Source: Acidipropionibacterium acidipropionici
GTDB lineage: Bacteria > Actinomycetota > Actinomycetes > Propionibacteriales > Propionibacteriaceae
Assembly: GCF_001441165.1 (NCBI RefSeq)
Contig: NZ_CP013126.1
Coordinates: 3,191,551 to 3,255,550, forward strand
DNA: 64,000 bases
Reading direction: 5' to 3'
In this document: piece by piece, positions 1 to 8,063 of the stretch
How positions within the stretch are numbered: position 1 is the stretch's first letter
Layout: each line of letters starts with the position of its first letter
Notes under the pieces: generated by a model
Told to the model about the DNA's origin: nothing
Database searches by the model: none
What the model saw: only the letters and a program-made list of their open reading frames with translations
Made by a program: the position numbers and the translations under genes

Positions 1-585
1 GTGAGCGAACACGAGACGGCCCCCGGCCGGCCCCAGGACCCCGCCATCGATCACGCGATCCTGCGGGCGACCCAGGACCTCCTCATCGAGCGCGGGGTCG
101 CCGCAACCACGGTCGACGCCGTCGCCCGGGCCGCAGGATCTGGCAAGGCGGCGGTCTACCGACGTTGGCGGAGCAAGAACGCCCTGGTCGTGGCGGCGGT
201 CCGGGACCTCTACGATCCGCCGGAGATCCCGGACACCGGATCACTGCGCGACGATCTCATCGCCTGCGCACGCCACTACGCCAACGAGGACCATCGCGCC
301 CTGCTGATCCTGGGCAGCGTGCTGAGCGAGCTCGGCAACGACGACGAGCTGGCGAGGGCCGCCTATGAGGCGATCGGCTCCCCTCCGGCCAGGATGCTCG
401 AGGCGGTCCTCGAGAGGTGGACGTCGGCCGGCGTCATCCCCCCTACTGCGCCGACAGGGCTGGTGGCGTCCGTACTGCCGTCGATCGCCTTCACCAATGT
501 GGTGCTGCGTCGCGAGACCTTCGACGCCGCGACGGCCCTGGACCTGGTCGACCGGGTCATGCTTCCCGCACTGCTGGGGAGCTGA
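1..585 (+). CDS. TetR/AcrR family transcriptional regulator
   Basis: This is a 194-residue repressor-type regulator. The N-terminal helix-turn-helix spans about residues 20-66, with the recognition part reading TTVDAVARAAGSGKAAVYRRW, typical of the TetR family. The C-terminal part is all-helical and resembles the ligand/dimerisation domain. A GTG codon sits at the first base of the window, so the true start could lie upstream and cannot be judged. The next gene is convergent, and no divergent target gene is visible inside the window, so neither the regulated gene nor the ligand can be inferred. Confidence 0.85.
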   Translation: MSEHETAPGRPQDPAIDHAILRATQDLLIERGVAATTVDAVARAAGSGKAAVYRRWRSKNALVVAAVRDLYDPPEIPDTGSLRDDLIACARHYANEDHRALLILGSVLSELGNDDELARAAYEAIGSPPARMLEAVLERWTSAGVIPPTAPTGLVASVLPSIAFTNVVLRRETFDAATALDLVDRVMLPALLGS

Positions 586-596
586 CCGCCCGGCCC

Positions 597-1961
597 TCAG
601 ACATTGCGGATCACGGCACGGGCCACCACCGCCACGGAGGGATCGTCGTCGCGAGGGGGCCATCCCGAGGTGCGCGACCAGCCGCTGAGATCCCTCAGAA
701 CGTCGAGAGTGGGGTTCTGCCCGGACGGCGGCGAGAACCTGTCCCGGCCGTCCCTCCACCCCAGATCCGCCAGGAAGCCGCTGACAAGGCCGGGGCAGTC
801 ATGGAGCGTCACTCCCCCGGCCACCAGAGCCAGGGTGAGCCAGCCGGCCTCCTGCTCATGCCGACGCCGCCCCACCGGGAGATGCCCCAGAACGTGACCC
901 AGCAACTCCTGGGCATCGCCCCGGGCCCTCCTCGCGGCAGCCGTCGGCGAGAGCCGGCCCTTCCGGATACTCACGAGTCCCAGACCCTGGGCATTCTCGC
1001 GAATCCTCAGGACCGGGATAGTGCGGTCCTCCCGATCGGCCTTGCCGACCCACCAGGACGTGACGCCGCAGCGCTCGGCGACCTGTTCCACCACCGTGGG
1101 CGGAAGGTAGCCGGCACCGGTGAGATCCACGCCGTCCCCGATGACGTCCAGGAAGACCGAGAACACCTCGGTGAGTCTGCGGGCCTCCTCCTCGGTCACC
1201 GTCGTGGCGCCGTGGGCGGCATCGGAGCCCAGGATCTCGCGCAGCGTCCGCGGCCCCTGCCGCTCGATCCGTTCGGCCAGCGCCGCCAGCTCCTCGCGCA
1301 CCTCGACAGGCGCGGCCAACGCGGCATCGAGCGCGTCGTTGACCCGGTCAGGGTCGAACCGGTCGGGATCCCAGCCGTCCGGCAGCCAGGCCCGGACATC
1401 CTCGGCGTCCTCGAAATTGGTCGGCAGCTGGGACTCGTCATATCCGCTGCGCACCCAGGCGGACAGTTCGGCAAATCCGTAGATCCCTCCGCTGTCCTCG
1501 GGAGGGCAGGCCATCCGTCCACCGGTGCAGCGAACAGTCTCCGGCACCTCATCGAGGACCTTCTCCACTCTCAGCAGGTGGTGCCAGGAATCACCGAAGT
1601 CGTACTCGTAGCACAGCGCATCGCCCTTCTTCGCGACGACCTGGTCGAGGCGCACCTCACCCTCGGGTATTCCGTCGTCGCCCTCGGACAGATCGAACTC
1701 GGTCCTGAAATACGGCGCCCAGCGTGAGGCTCCCGCGCTGAACCGGTGGAGGTGGCAGTCCTGCCAGCCCATCGCGATCTGGAGGATGTAATGCAGGTCG
1801 AGCAGTGTGAGATCCCCGCGCAGCTCGAGCCGCCGCCACACCGGAGGCCGGACGTCGCGCAGGTCGAGACGCACGACGAATCCCCGCAGGTGCTCCGGGA
1901 CGGGACGTAGGTCCGGATCAGGTTCCGGGCGGTAGGCCTCGAAGGCGTCGGGGATCCTCAT
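597..1961 (-). CDS. plasmid pRiA4b ORF-3-like family protein
   Basis: The 454-residue protein has the N-terminal fold known from plasmid pRiA4b ORF-3 and from the accessory protein of IS1096. The region RPPVWRRLELRGDLTL (about residues 38-53) is followed by an LHYILQIAMGW segment and the motif YDFGDSWHH (about 122-130). The remaining roughly 270 residues have no recognised domain. The family is of unknown function and is often carried on mobile or accessory DNA. No transposase or inverted repeats flank it here, so it should not be called a transposon gene. It converges on the TetR gene with an 11-base gap. Confidence 0.75.
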   Translation of the reverse strand: MRIPDAFEAYRPEPDPDLRPVPEHLRGFVVRLDLRDVRPPVWRRLELRGDLTLLDLHYILQIAMGWQDCHLHRFSAGASRWAPYFRTEFDLSEGDDGIPEGEVRLDQVVAKKGDALCYEYDFGDSWHHLLRVEKVLDEVPETVRCTGGRMACPPEDSGGIYGFAELSAWVRSGYDESQLPTNFEDAEDVRAWLPDGWDPDRFDPDRVNDALDAALAAPVEVREELAALAERIERQGPRTLREILGSDAAHGATTVTEEEARRLTEVFSVFLDVIGDGVDLTGAGYLPPTVVEQVAERCGVTSWWVGKADREDRTIPVLRIRENAQGLGLVSIRKGRLSPTAAARRARGDAQELLGHVLGHLPVGRRRHEQEAGWLTLALVAGGVTLHDCPGLVSGFLADLGWRDGRDRFSPPSGQNPTLDVLRDLSGWSRTSGWPPRDDDPSVAVVARAVIRNV

Positions 1962-2024
1962 GCACCCAGCACATCAGCACCCGGCACGTCTGTCCACAAC
2001 GTCGGACCGCATCGCACGAGGGTC

Positions 2025-2060
2025 TTGCACGAATCCAATTACTCATCTAGAGTATTTGAC
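2025..2060 (+). promoter_or_regulatory. candidate sigma70-type promoter giving a leaderless transcript
   Basis: TTGCAC at 2025-2030 and TAGAGT at 2048-2053 are separated by exactly 17 bases. The expected transcription start falls at about 2060-2061, which is the ATG of the downstream gene. No Shine-Dalgarno sequence lies before that ATG, so the mRNA would be leaderless, a common arrangement in actinobacteria. A small inverted repeat (TACTC, 5-base gap, GAGTA; 2040-2054) overlaps the -10 box and could be an operator. Confidence 0.5.
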
Positions 2061-2969
2061 ATGAAGACGATGACCCCCGCAGCCGCGATCGACCGGATCG
2101 GCAGCGCCACCAGTGCCCGGGACCTGTTCGAGGGCAGCCCGGCCGACCCGGCCGCCGCACGACGCGCCAGGCGTACCTACCGGATGCTCATCGCCCTCAT
2201 CCACCCCGACACCTCGGCCGCCCACGGGATCCCCGCCGACGCCGCCGGGAGGGCGGCCGCCAGGCTCAACCGTCTTCACCAGGAATGGCTTGACGCCGGC
2301 GCCGCGCCCCGCCGGACGACCACTTCTGCGTACGTCACCGGAACCCGTGGCACATACCTGCTCGGAGCCAGGCTGCGGCGCGGCCGACTCATCAGCGAGT
2401 ACACCACCGCCGAGCGGCACCTGCGGGTCGCGATCTGCCGCACCCCGGCGCCCTCGACCGACGCCCTCGAGGCGGCGGCCGAGCACCTGGGCCGTCGTGG
2501 GATGGCGGCCTTCGGCCCCCGCATCGTCGACCGCGGCACCGCTCAGGGCCGGGCATGGGTGGCCTACCGGCTCCCGAACGGGCTGCACACCCTCGCGGGG
2601 GTGCGCTCGGCCTACCCGCTCGGCCTCGACGGGCGCGACTGGGCCTGGATGGCCCGCCGGATCCTCATCGCCATGGACAGCGCCGGCGATCCGGCCCTCC
2701 CCGGCCTGGGCCTCGACACGGTGCTCATCGAGCCCGAGCACCACGGCGTCGTCCTCACCGGTTTCGGTGACGACGGCCCGACCCTCGGAGACCTCTTCGA
2801 CGCCATGCTCGACGCCGACGACGACGCCCGTCGTCAGCGGGACTGGGCACGGGCCGCCGACTCAACCCACCTGAGCGCCTCGGCAGCGCTCCACGAGTAC
2901 GACCTCCTGCTGACCCGTCTCTACGGGGCCCGCAGATATCGCCGATTCTCCATCCCGGAGACGGCCTGA
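2061..2969 (+). CDS. J-domain protein with C-terminal degenerate kinase-like domain
   Basis: The 302-residue protein opens with a J-like domain (about residues 15-80). It has the helix pattern AARRARRTYRMLIALIHPDT, with the invariant HPD at residues 48-50, which in DnaJ proteins stimulates Hsp70 ATPase. Residues about 105-270 have the shape of a protein-kinase fold: a YLLGARLRRG glycine-rich start, and VLIEPEHHGVVLTGFG where kinases have the NxLl...DFG segment. The catalytic HRD and the DFG aspartate are absent, so it looks like a pseudokinase; this part is inference. I chose ATG 2061 over the in-frame GTG at 2025 because the promoter elements overlap the longer reading. It is the first gene of the four-gene operon ending at 5982. 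Confidence 0.7.
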   Translation: MKTMTPAAAIDRIGSATSARDLFEGSPADPAAARRARRTYRMLIALIHPDTSAAHGIPADAAGRAAARLNRLHQEWLDAGAAPRRTTTSAYVTGTRGTYLLGARLRRGRLISEYTTAERHLRVAICRTPAPSTDALEAAAEHLGRRGMAAFGPRIVDRGTAQGRAWVAYRLPNGLHTLAGVRSAYPLGLDGRDWAWMARRILIAMDSAGDPALPGLGLDTVLIEPEHHGVVLTGFGDDGPTLGDLFDAMLDADDDARRQRDWARAADSTHLSASAALHEYDLLLTRLYGARRYRRFSIPETA

Positions 2970-3021
2970 AGCACCATGGCGGCCCTCGCCCGAGAGCCGC
3001 CCCCGATGAAAGGAGCCCGTC

Positions 3022-3987
3022 ATGGGCGGAGGAATCTGGGACACCAGCGCATACATCCACGCGGCGCACGCCCGCCGAGCGGCCGGTCAGGACGACTTCG
3101 GCTACACCTCGACGATCCGACACACCCCGCGGAACACCTGGCGGGCGGCGCCCTCCCTGGACGCCTACGGCGCCAGGGTCAGGGAGGCCAGGGATTCCGA
3201 GGAGCACCCTGCCAGCACCCCCATCGCCGTCCTCTTCGACGTCACCGGATCCATGGGATCGGTGCCCGTCACCCTCCAGAAGCGGCTGCCCGACCTGCTC
3301 GGCCTGCTCACCCGCGGCGGCTACGCCCAGGACCCGCAGATCCTGGTCGGCGCGATCGGCGACGACCAGTACGACACTGTTCCCCTGCAGGTCGGCCAGT
3401 TCGAGTCCGACAACCGGATCGATGACCAGCTGCGCGACATCTTCCTGGAGGGCGGTGGCGGTGGCGACCAGCGCGAGGGATACGCCCTGGCAGCGCACTT
3501 CCTGGCCACCCGGGCACGCCTCGACAGTCTGGAGAAGCGCGGCAGGAAGGGCTACCTCTTCCTCATCGGCGACGAGGCCAACAAGAAGCGGCTATTCGCC
3601 CGCTCGGTGCGCCGCTACATCGGCGACTCCCAGACCCGCGACCTCGACGTCGCCGACGTCTATCGCAGGCTCGAGGAGAAGTTCCACATCTGGTTCATCG
3701 TGCCGAATCTCACCTCCTACTACGACGAGCCCTGGCTGGAGGAGCACTGGCGCGCGATCGTCGGGGAGCACTTCCTCAAGCTCGAGGACCCCGAGGCGGT
3801 CTGCGATCTCATCGCCCTGACCGTCGGCATCATGGAGGACGCGATCACCCTGGACGAGGGCCTGTCCGATCTCGCCGATCTCGGGTCCACCGGCGGCGCG
3901 GCTGTCGGGAAGGCGCTCGCCAGGACCGCGGGACGAGGCGCCGGCCGGCAGGTGGCGACCGGCGGGATCCTGCCCGCCGACCTGTGA
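3022..3987 (+). CDS. von Willebrand factor type A domain protein
   Basis: The 321-residue cytoplasmic protein (no signal peptide or membrane segment) carries a vWA domain. The metal-binding MIDAS motif is present as D73-V-T75-G-S77, inside a typical beta strand (IAVLFDVTGSM). Further MIDAS-type contacts may come from the loop EGGGGGDQREG and from FLIGDEAN. Such domains bind Mg2+ and scaffold protein complexes. The ATG at 3022 follows an AAAGGAG ribosome site (3009-3015). It lies 52 bases after the J-domain gene and 10 bases before the adenylosuccinate-synthetase paralog, so the genes are probably co-transcribed. The partner is unknown; the neighbouring J-domain/pseudokinase protein is the obvious candidate. 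Confidence 0.85.
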   Translation: MGGGIWDTSAYIHAAHARRAAGQDDFGYTSTIRHTPRNTWRAAPSLDAYGARVREARDSEEHPASTPIAVLFDVTGSMGSVPVTLQKRLPDLLGLLTRGGYAQDPQILVGAIGDDQYDTVPLQVGQFESDNRIDDQLRDIFLEGGGGGDQREGYALAAHFLATRARLDSLEKRGRKGYLFLIGDEANKKRLFARSVRRYIGDSQTRDLDVADVYRRLEEKFHIWFIVPNLTSYYDEPWLEEHWRAIVGEHFLKLEDPEAVCDLIALTVGIMEDAITLDEGLSDLADLGSTGGAAVGKALARTAGRGAGRQVATGGILPADL

Positions 3988-3997
3988 GGAGTCCGCG

Positions 3998-5434
3998 ATG
4001 AGACCACTGGGCACCGGCCCCGGGCAGGCGATCATCGTCGTCGGCCTGGGGTTCGGGGACGAGGCCAAGGGCGCCACCGTCGACCATCTGGCATGGCGGA
4101 TACCCGACACGACGGCGGTCGTCCGCTGGTCCGGGGGCGTCCAGGCGGCGCACAACGTCGTCCATGGGCCGCGCCACCACACCTTCCGCCAGTTCGGCTC
4201 GGCCACCCTGCTGGGTGTGCCGACCCTGCTGCGGGCCCCGATGATGGTCGATCCTCTGGGACTCTCCGTGGAGGCCGAGGAGCTGCGCGGTCTCGGTGTG
4301 GCTGCGCCACTCAATCTGATCACCGCGGACCCGCGATGCCTGGTCACCACCCCGTTCCATGCCGCGATGAATCGGGCCAGGGAGGAGTCTCGTGGAACGG
4401 GCGTCCATGGGTCATGCGGGATGGGGGTCGGGGAGACGGTGGCCTTCGCCCTGGCCGCGGCCGGCCTGGACGCCGGGAATCTGCCGTTGGCCGGCGTCGG
4501 CCCCGGCGCCCCGGTACTGAGGGTCGGCGACCTGCGCGACCGGGCCGCGACGATCCGCGGTCTCGACGCCCTGGCCCGCGCCGCCGCGACCCTGACCGAG
4601 GATCTTCCCGCAGTCGGGGCCGTGGCGGAGGCGATGTGCGACCTCGCCGGTGATCTGAGGATCGCTGACGACATGGATGCCGTCCTGGCCCGCCGTCTGG
4701 AGGCCGGGACCGTCATCTTCGAGGGATCCCAGGGGGTGCTCCTCGACGAGTTCGCGGGCTTCCACCCGCACACCACCTGGGCGACGCTGAATCCGCGGGC
4801 ACGGGCGAATGCGTCCGGCGGCGCCGCGGACTCCCAAGATGTCACTGGCCTGCCCCGCCCTCACCTCGGTCTGGCGGACCAGCTGGAACGCGCCGGCCAC
4901 CGGCCCTACGTGCTCGGCCTCACCCGGTCCTACAGCACCCGGCACGGCGCGGGTCCGCTGCCCACCGAGGACCCGGCTCAGCGATTCCCCGAGCCTCATA
5001 ACGGCGTCACCTACCAGGGGGCGTGGCGACAGGGACCGCTGGACCTCGACCTGCTGCGCTACGCGGCACGAGCCGTCGGCGTGGACGGCGTGGGCGTCAG
5101 TCACCTCGACGCCCCGGTCCGCGTTGTCTCCCCCAGCTGGTCGGGCCCCGAGAGCCGGCTGCGCGACGTGCAGTCCCTGTCCGGCCAGGATCTGGAGATC
5201 GTCCGCGACGCCAATGCCGCTGCGGCGACACGCGCACATCCCGAATACGATCGGGTGCAGGGCCGTGACGACGTCATCTCCCGGATCGAGGAGGCGACGG
5301 GCGCCCCGGTGGTGCTGGTCGCCGACGGCCCGACCCGCATGGACAGGAGCATCAGGTGGTCGCCGAGAGCATCTTCAGCGTCGTCTCCATCGACGTCCTG
5401 GCCTGCCGCTACGACCGCGACTCACGCACGGTGA
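3998..5434 (+). CDS. adenylosuccinate synthetase-like (PurA paralog)
   Basis: The 478-residue protein aligns with PurA, which joins IMP and aspartate using GTP. The P-loop motif reads GDEAKG (residues 20-25) in place of GDEGKG, keeping the catalytic aspartate. GGVQAAHNV keeps the catalytic histidine (H52) where PurA has GGNNAGHTV. EGSQGVLLDEF (from about residue 246) and TRHGAGPLPTE match the IMP/aspartate-loop regions. The segment HPHTTWATLN replaces the usual YPYVTSSN, so the substrate pocket is altered. The last 26 or so residues overlap the next gene by 79 bases and look non-native, so a frameshift near the 3' end is possible. The setting, away from purine genes, argues against a housekeeping role. 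Confidence 0.8.
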   Translation: MRPLGTGPGQAIIVVGLGFGDEAKGATVDHLAWRIPDTTAVVRWSGGVQAAHNVVHGPRHHTFRQFGSATLLGVPTLLRAPMMVDPLGLSVEAEELRGLGVAAPLNLITADPRCLVTTPFHAAMNRAREESRGTGVHGSCGMGVGETVAFALAAAGLDAGNLPLAGVGPGAPVLRVGDLRDRAATIRGLDALARAAATLTEDLPAVGAVAEAMCDLAGDLRIADDMDAVLARRLEAGTVIFEGSQGVLLDEFAGFHPHTTWATLNPRARANASGGAADSQDVTGLPRPHLGLADQLERAGHRPYVLGLTRSYSTRHGAGPLPTEDPAQRFPEPHNGVTYQGAWRQGPLDLDLLRYAARAVGVDGVGVSHLDAPVRVVSPSWSGPESRLRDVQSLSGQDLEIVRDANAAAATRAHPEYDRVQGRDDVISRIEEATGAPVVLVADGPTRMDRSIRWSPRASSASSPSTSWPAATTATHAR

Positions 5435-5982
5435 TGGTGGCGGCGTACGACCGGGACACCGAGCCCTTCGTCGGAGTCCCCGCCCTACCAGGGGTGGTGG
5501 TGCGCAGCGGCGAGCGGATCTTCGAGGCCGCGGCTCGGGCGATCGGCAAGATCGGTGCGCAGCTGCCGGCCGACCGCGGCCAGCTGCGGACCTTCGACGA
5601 GCCCTCCCGCGATCCACGGGGCCCGTCCCTGTCCATCGCAGTCTGGGCGATACTCGGCCCCACTGACCCGGCCGAGGCCGCGATCTGGCGCCCCGTCGAC
5701 GCCCCCGGGCACCTGGCCTTCGACCATGCCCGGATCGTCGCGGACTGTCGGCCACTGCTGGCAGATCACCTGTGGCGAGATGCGGCGTTCACCCGTGCGC
5801 TCACCCGGCCGGAGTTCACCGGCACCGACGCAGTGGCCATCGCCGAACAACTGACCGGCGGGCCGGTTCACCGGGCCAACCTCAACCGGGAGCTCGCGAG
5901 GATCCCGGGCCTGGCCGACGCCGGCACCGGCGTCGGCCTGGGTCCCCGACCCCCGAAACTCTGGCGCTGGGAACAGGGGTGA
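5356..5982 (+). CDS. Nudix-like/winged-helix protein, NrtR-like
   Basis: The 208-residue protein has an N-terminal Nudix-like fold (about residues 5-140). The Nudix box is degenerate: GERIFEAAARAIGKIGAQ has RAIGKI where hydrolases have REUxEE, so both catalytic glutamates are missing. The C-terminus (about 150-206) resembles the winged helix of NrtR regulators: FTGTDAVAIAEQL, then PVHRANLNRELAR and a closing GPRPPKLWRW. NrtR proteins sense ADP-ribose-type nucleotides and repress NAD genes. Here it may sense a nucleotide made or consumed by the PurA paralog, which is inference. GTG 5356 follows an AGGAG at 5345-5349. Its reading frame overlaps the PurA paralog by 79 bases. Confidence 0.65.
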   Translation: MVAESIFSVVSIDVLACRYDRDSRTVMVAAYDRDTEPFVGVPALPGVVVRSGERIFEAAARAIGKIGAQLPADRGQLRTFDEPSRDPRGPSLSIAVWAILGPTDPAEAAIWRPVDAPGHLAFDHARIVADCRPLLADHLWRDAAFTRALTRPEFTGTDAVAIAEQLTGGPVHRANLNRELARIPGLADAGTGVGLGPRPPKLWRWEQG

Positions 5983-6007
5983 GACCGGGCAGCACAGCGA
6001 CACCCGG

Positions 6008-6457
6008 CTACTTGGACTTGAGCGTCCCCTTCGTCTGCGTGAGCTTGATCGTGTATCCGGTGTCCTTGTAGTCGACGTCCATGAGGAGGATCTTCCCCTC
6101 CTCGCTGGACTTCGTCGCCAGCTGGGCCTTGCCCGGGATCTGCTCGAGGTTGAAATCGACCGTAGGGGTCCACCCGTTCTTCGCCAGGTTCTTGAGCAGG
6201 TAGGACGCCAGATCCTGGGTCACGGTCCCGCTCTCGTAGGTGTACTGCTTGTACGTCGCCCCGTTGCTCTTCCCCGTCGAGACCCCGCTGACCTTGCGGG
6301 TGCCGACGACCGAGTTCACCGAGGCGACGCTGTCATTGCCGATCTCATAGGCCTCCAGTTTCGCCGCGCTCGAACAGCCCGCGAGCAGGAGTGCTCCACA
6401 TGCCATGATGAGGGCGAGCACGGCCGATGCCGGTCTGCGCAACTCACGCGATCTCAC
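6008..6457 (-). CDS. putative lipoprotein, unknown function
   Basis: The 149-residue product begins with a basic n-region, a hydrophobic stretch and a lipobox LLAGC, followed by CSSAAKLEAY, so it should be exported and lipid-anchored. The mature part, about 120 residues, has no motif I recognise. I prefer GTG 6457, preceded by GGAAGGACAGGATT, over ATG 6487, which lacks a ribosome site. The DNA is visibly more A+T-rich than the flanking genes. It follows the 6517-6972 gene closely on the same strand and probably shares its transcript. Confidence 0.65.
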   Translation of the reverse strand: MRSRELRRPASAVLALIMACGALLLAGCSSAAKLEAYEIGNDSVASVNSVVGTRKVSGVSTGKSNGATYKQYTYESGTVTQDLASYLLKNLAKNGWTPTVDFNLEQIPGKAQLATKSSEEGKILLMDVDYKDTGYTIKLTQTKGTLKSK

Positions 6458-6516
6458 AATCCTGTCCTTCCATCGAGACTGCACCATTCTTGATTGTTAT
6501 CCGGAACTGCCACTGC

Positions 6517-6972
6517 TCACCCGAACAGCCTGGCCTTCTTCCACCCTCGCGCCGTCAGGTAGTCACGCACCGGCTGCTTGACCGCCGATGTGTCGAAGTT
6601 GAATCCCACGACTCCTGTCTCACCGGTCTCCCGATTCTTCCCGACGCCGAATTCGACGGACTTCCCGAACTTCTTCCCCTTGAAGCTGCTCGTTGATGTT
6701 CCGAAGCTCAGCTTGCCGCCTTCAAGCCGGGCACTCGAACTCTTCTCCTTGGTGGTGTCCGATTCCTTCCACGTTCCCTTGTCGGTCAACGTGGCCGTGA
6801 AGATGTACTCGCGGACTTCATCATTGACCTGTTGGGGGGAAAAGAATCGGGCATCCATCCATTTCCACCGAGCCAGGATGGAGTCACCCTGCACCTTCAC
6901 CTCCCATGGTCTGTCAGGGCTGTTGAGAGCGGCGGCGGCCCCGGCCAGTACAGCCTGTTTGTCATCGCGCAT
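6517..6972 (-). CDS. hypothetical protein
   Basis: The 151-residue protein is not recognised. It has no signal peptide or membrane segment. It contains a WEVKVQGDSILARWKWMDARFF stretch, a beta-rich middle rich in K, S and T, and a C-terminal KQPVRDYLTARGWKKARLFG helix. A GGAG lies 10 bases before the ATG, supporting the start. It sits between a short possible gene remnant upstream and the lipoprotein downstream, all in lower-GC DNA, which suggests recent acquisition as a block. A secreted-partner or immunity-like role is conceivable, but nothing in the sequence shows it. Confidence 0.6.
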   Translation of the reverse strand: MRDDKQAVLAGAAAALNSPDRPWEVKVQGDSILARWKWMDARFFSPQQVNDEVREYIFTATLTDKGTWKESDTTKEKSSSARLEGGKLSFGTSTSSFKGKKFGKSVEFGVGKNRETGETGVVGFNFDTSAVKQPVRDYLTARGWKKARLFG

Positions 6973-6985
6973 GCGTCTGAGCTCC

Positions 6986-7129
6986 CTAGATCGTCAGCAG
7001 TTCCATCGATTCTCCCAGTCGGGGGCGCACCCCGAACTCGGTCGGGAGTCCGTATCCGACCATGTTCAGTGCGTATACGACCATGCCGGCCTTGTCGCGG
7101 ATCAGTCGCTTCGCACCCGCGTCACTCAT
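6986..7129 (-). pseudogene. short coding remnant or very small gene
   Basis: A 47-residue reading frame beginning MSDAGAKRLIRDKAG and ending RLGESMELLTI stops 13 bases before the next gene on this strand. The frame continues upstream for 40 more codons into the AraC-type gene on the other strand, where it cannot all be real. No ribosome site precedes the ATG at 7129. The peptide looks like the C-terminal end of a longer protein whose front half was lost when the AraC-type gene arrived. I cannot assign a family. Confidence 0.3.
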
Positions 7130-7149
7130 CGAGATGACAGGGTGGCCGC

Positions 7150-7965
7150 ATGACGCCCCCTTCCAGAGGACCCGATGCGCGGGAGCCTGGCCCCGGAACC
7201 GCCCCGACAACTTCTGGATCCTCCGCCTCCGCATCGGATCGGGACGCACTGCTGGTCCGAGCGGTCGAGCAGTTCCCCCTGATGATCACCATCTTCGACC
7301 GTGACGGGACGCTCGTATACGTCAATGACGCCGTCCGCTCGCAGTACGGAACCACCGGGGATCACATCGGTGATGTCGCCATCGGCGGGTACAACGTGCT
7401 CGACGATCCGTCCGTCCGCGCGCTGAGAGCGATGGTCGACCTCCCTCGCGCATTCAACGGGGAGACGGTGCGCCGCACCGATGCCAGCATTCCTGATGAG
7501 ATGCTGACCCGTCGGCGCGATGCCCGCGACCGTGACGCCGAGACCGTCCATCACGACGTCATGAATTTCCCGCTCATTGATGCTGACGGTCGTGTCGCCT
7601 ACGTTGTCAGTATTCAGGCCGTCAGGACGGTTTATCGAGGACGACTTGAGATCGAACAGGCGAAGCACTATCTCGATGAGCATTGGAGGGATGCTTTCGA
7701 TCTGGCCGGCATCGCGAAGTCCTCGGGTTTCAGCCGGAGCCACTTCGCTCGGCTGTTCAAGAAACACACCGGGCGAACTCCGCACCAGTATTACGTCGAC
7801 GTCAGGATCGGGCACATCAAGGAGAAGCTCGCCGATCCGAATCTCTCGATCTATCAGGTCTTCTCCGCATGCGGAGTGCAGTACCACGGCCGCGCTGCAG
7901 GGGTCTTCAAGGAGAGAACTGGCCTGACGCCGTCCGAGTACCGCAGATCCCTGGGCCTGCCGTGA
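7150..7965 (+). CDS. PAS domain-containing AraC family transcriptional regulator
   Basis: The 271-residue regulator has a disordered N-terminus of about 30 residues and a PAS-like sensor (about 33-165; FPLMITIFDRDGTLVYVNDAV is the classic PAS start). The C-terminal AraC/XylS double helix-turn-helix (about 170-268) includes DLAGIAKSSGFSRSHFARLFKKHTG and closes GLTPSEYRRSLG. PAS domains usually bind a small ligand or cofactor; none can be predicted. It is divergent from the A+T-rich cassette at 6008-7129 and could control it. The ATG at 7150 has only a weak GGGTGG ribosome site. Confidence 0.85.
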   Translation: MTPPSRGPDAREPGPGTAPTTSGSSASASDRDALLVRAVEQFPLMITIFDRDGTLVYVNDAVRSQYGTTGDHIGDVAIGGYNVLDDPSVRALRAMVDLPRAFNGETVRRTDASIPDEMLTRRRDARDRDAETVHHDVMNFPLIDADGRVAYVVSIQAVRTVYRGRLEIEQAKHYLDEHWRDAFDLAGIAKSSGFSRSHFARLFKKHTGRTPHQYYVDVRIGHIKEKLADPNLSIYQVFSACGVQYHGRAAGVFKERTGLTPSEYRRSLGLP

Positions 7966-8063
7966 CGGTCCATGCTATCGCTTTGCGACTCTATGGAGGT
8001 ACGCCGAAGTCGACCCTTGCATCTCCCCACTTCATATCGTGATTCTGCCCGACGGAGGCAGAG

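Noticed and set aside
597-1961. The pRiA4b ORF-3-like gene as evidence of an IS1096-type insertion
   Set aside because: No transposase gene, terminal inverted repeats or target duplication were visible around it.
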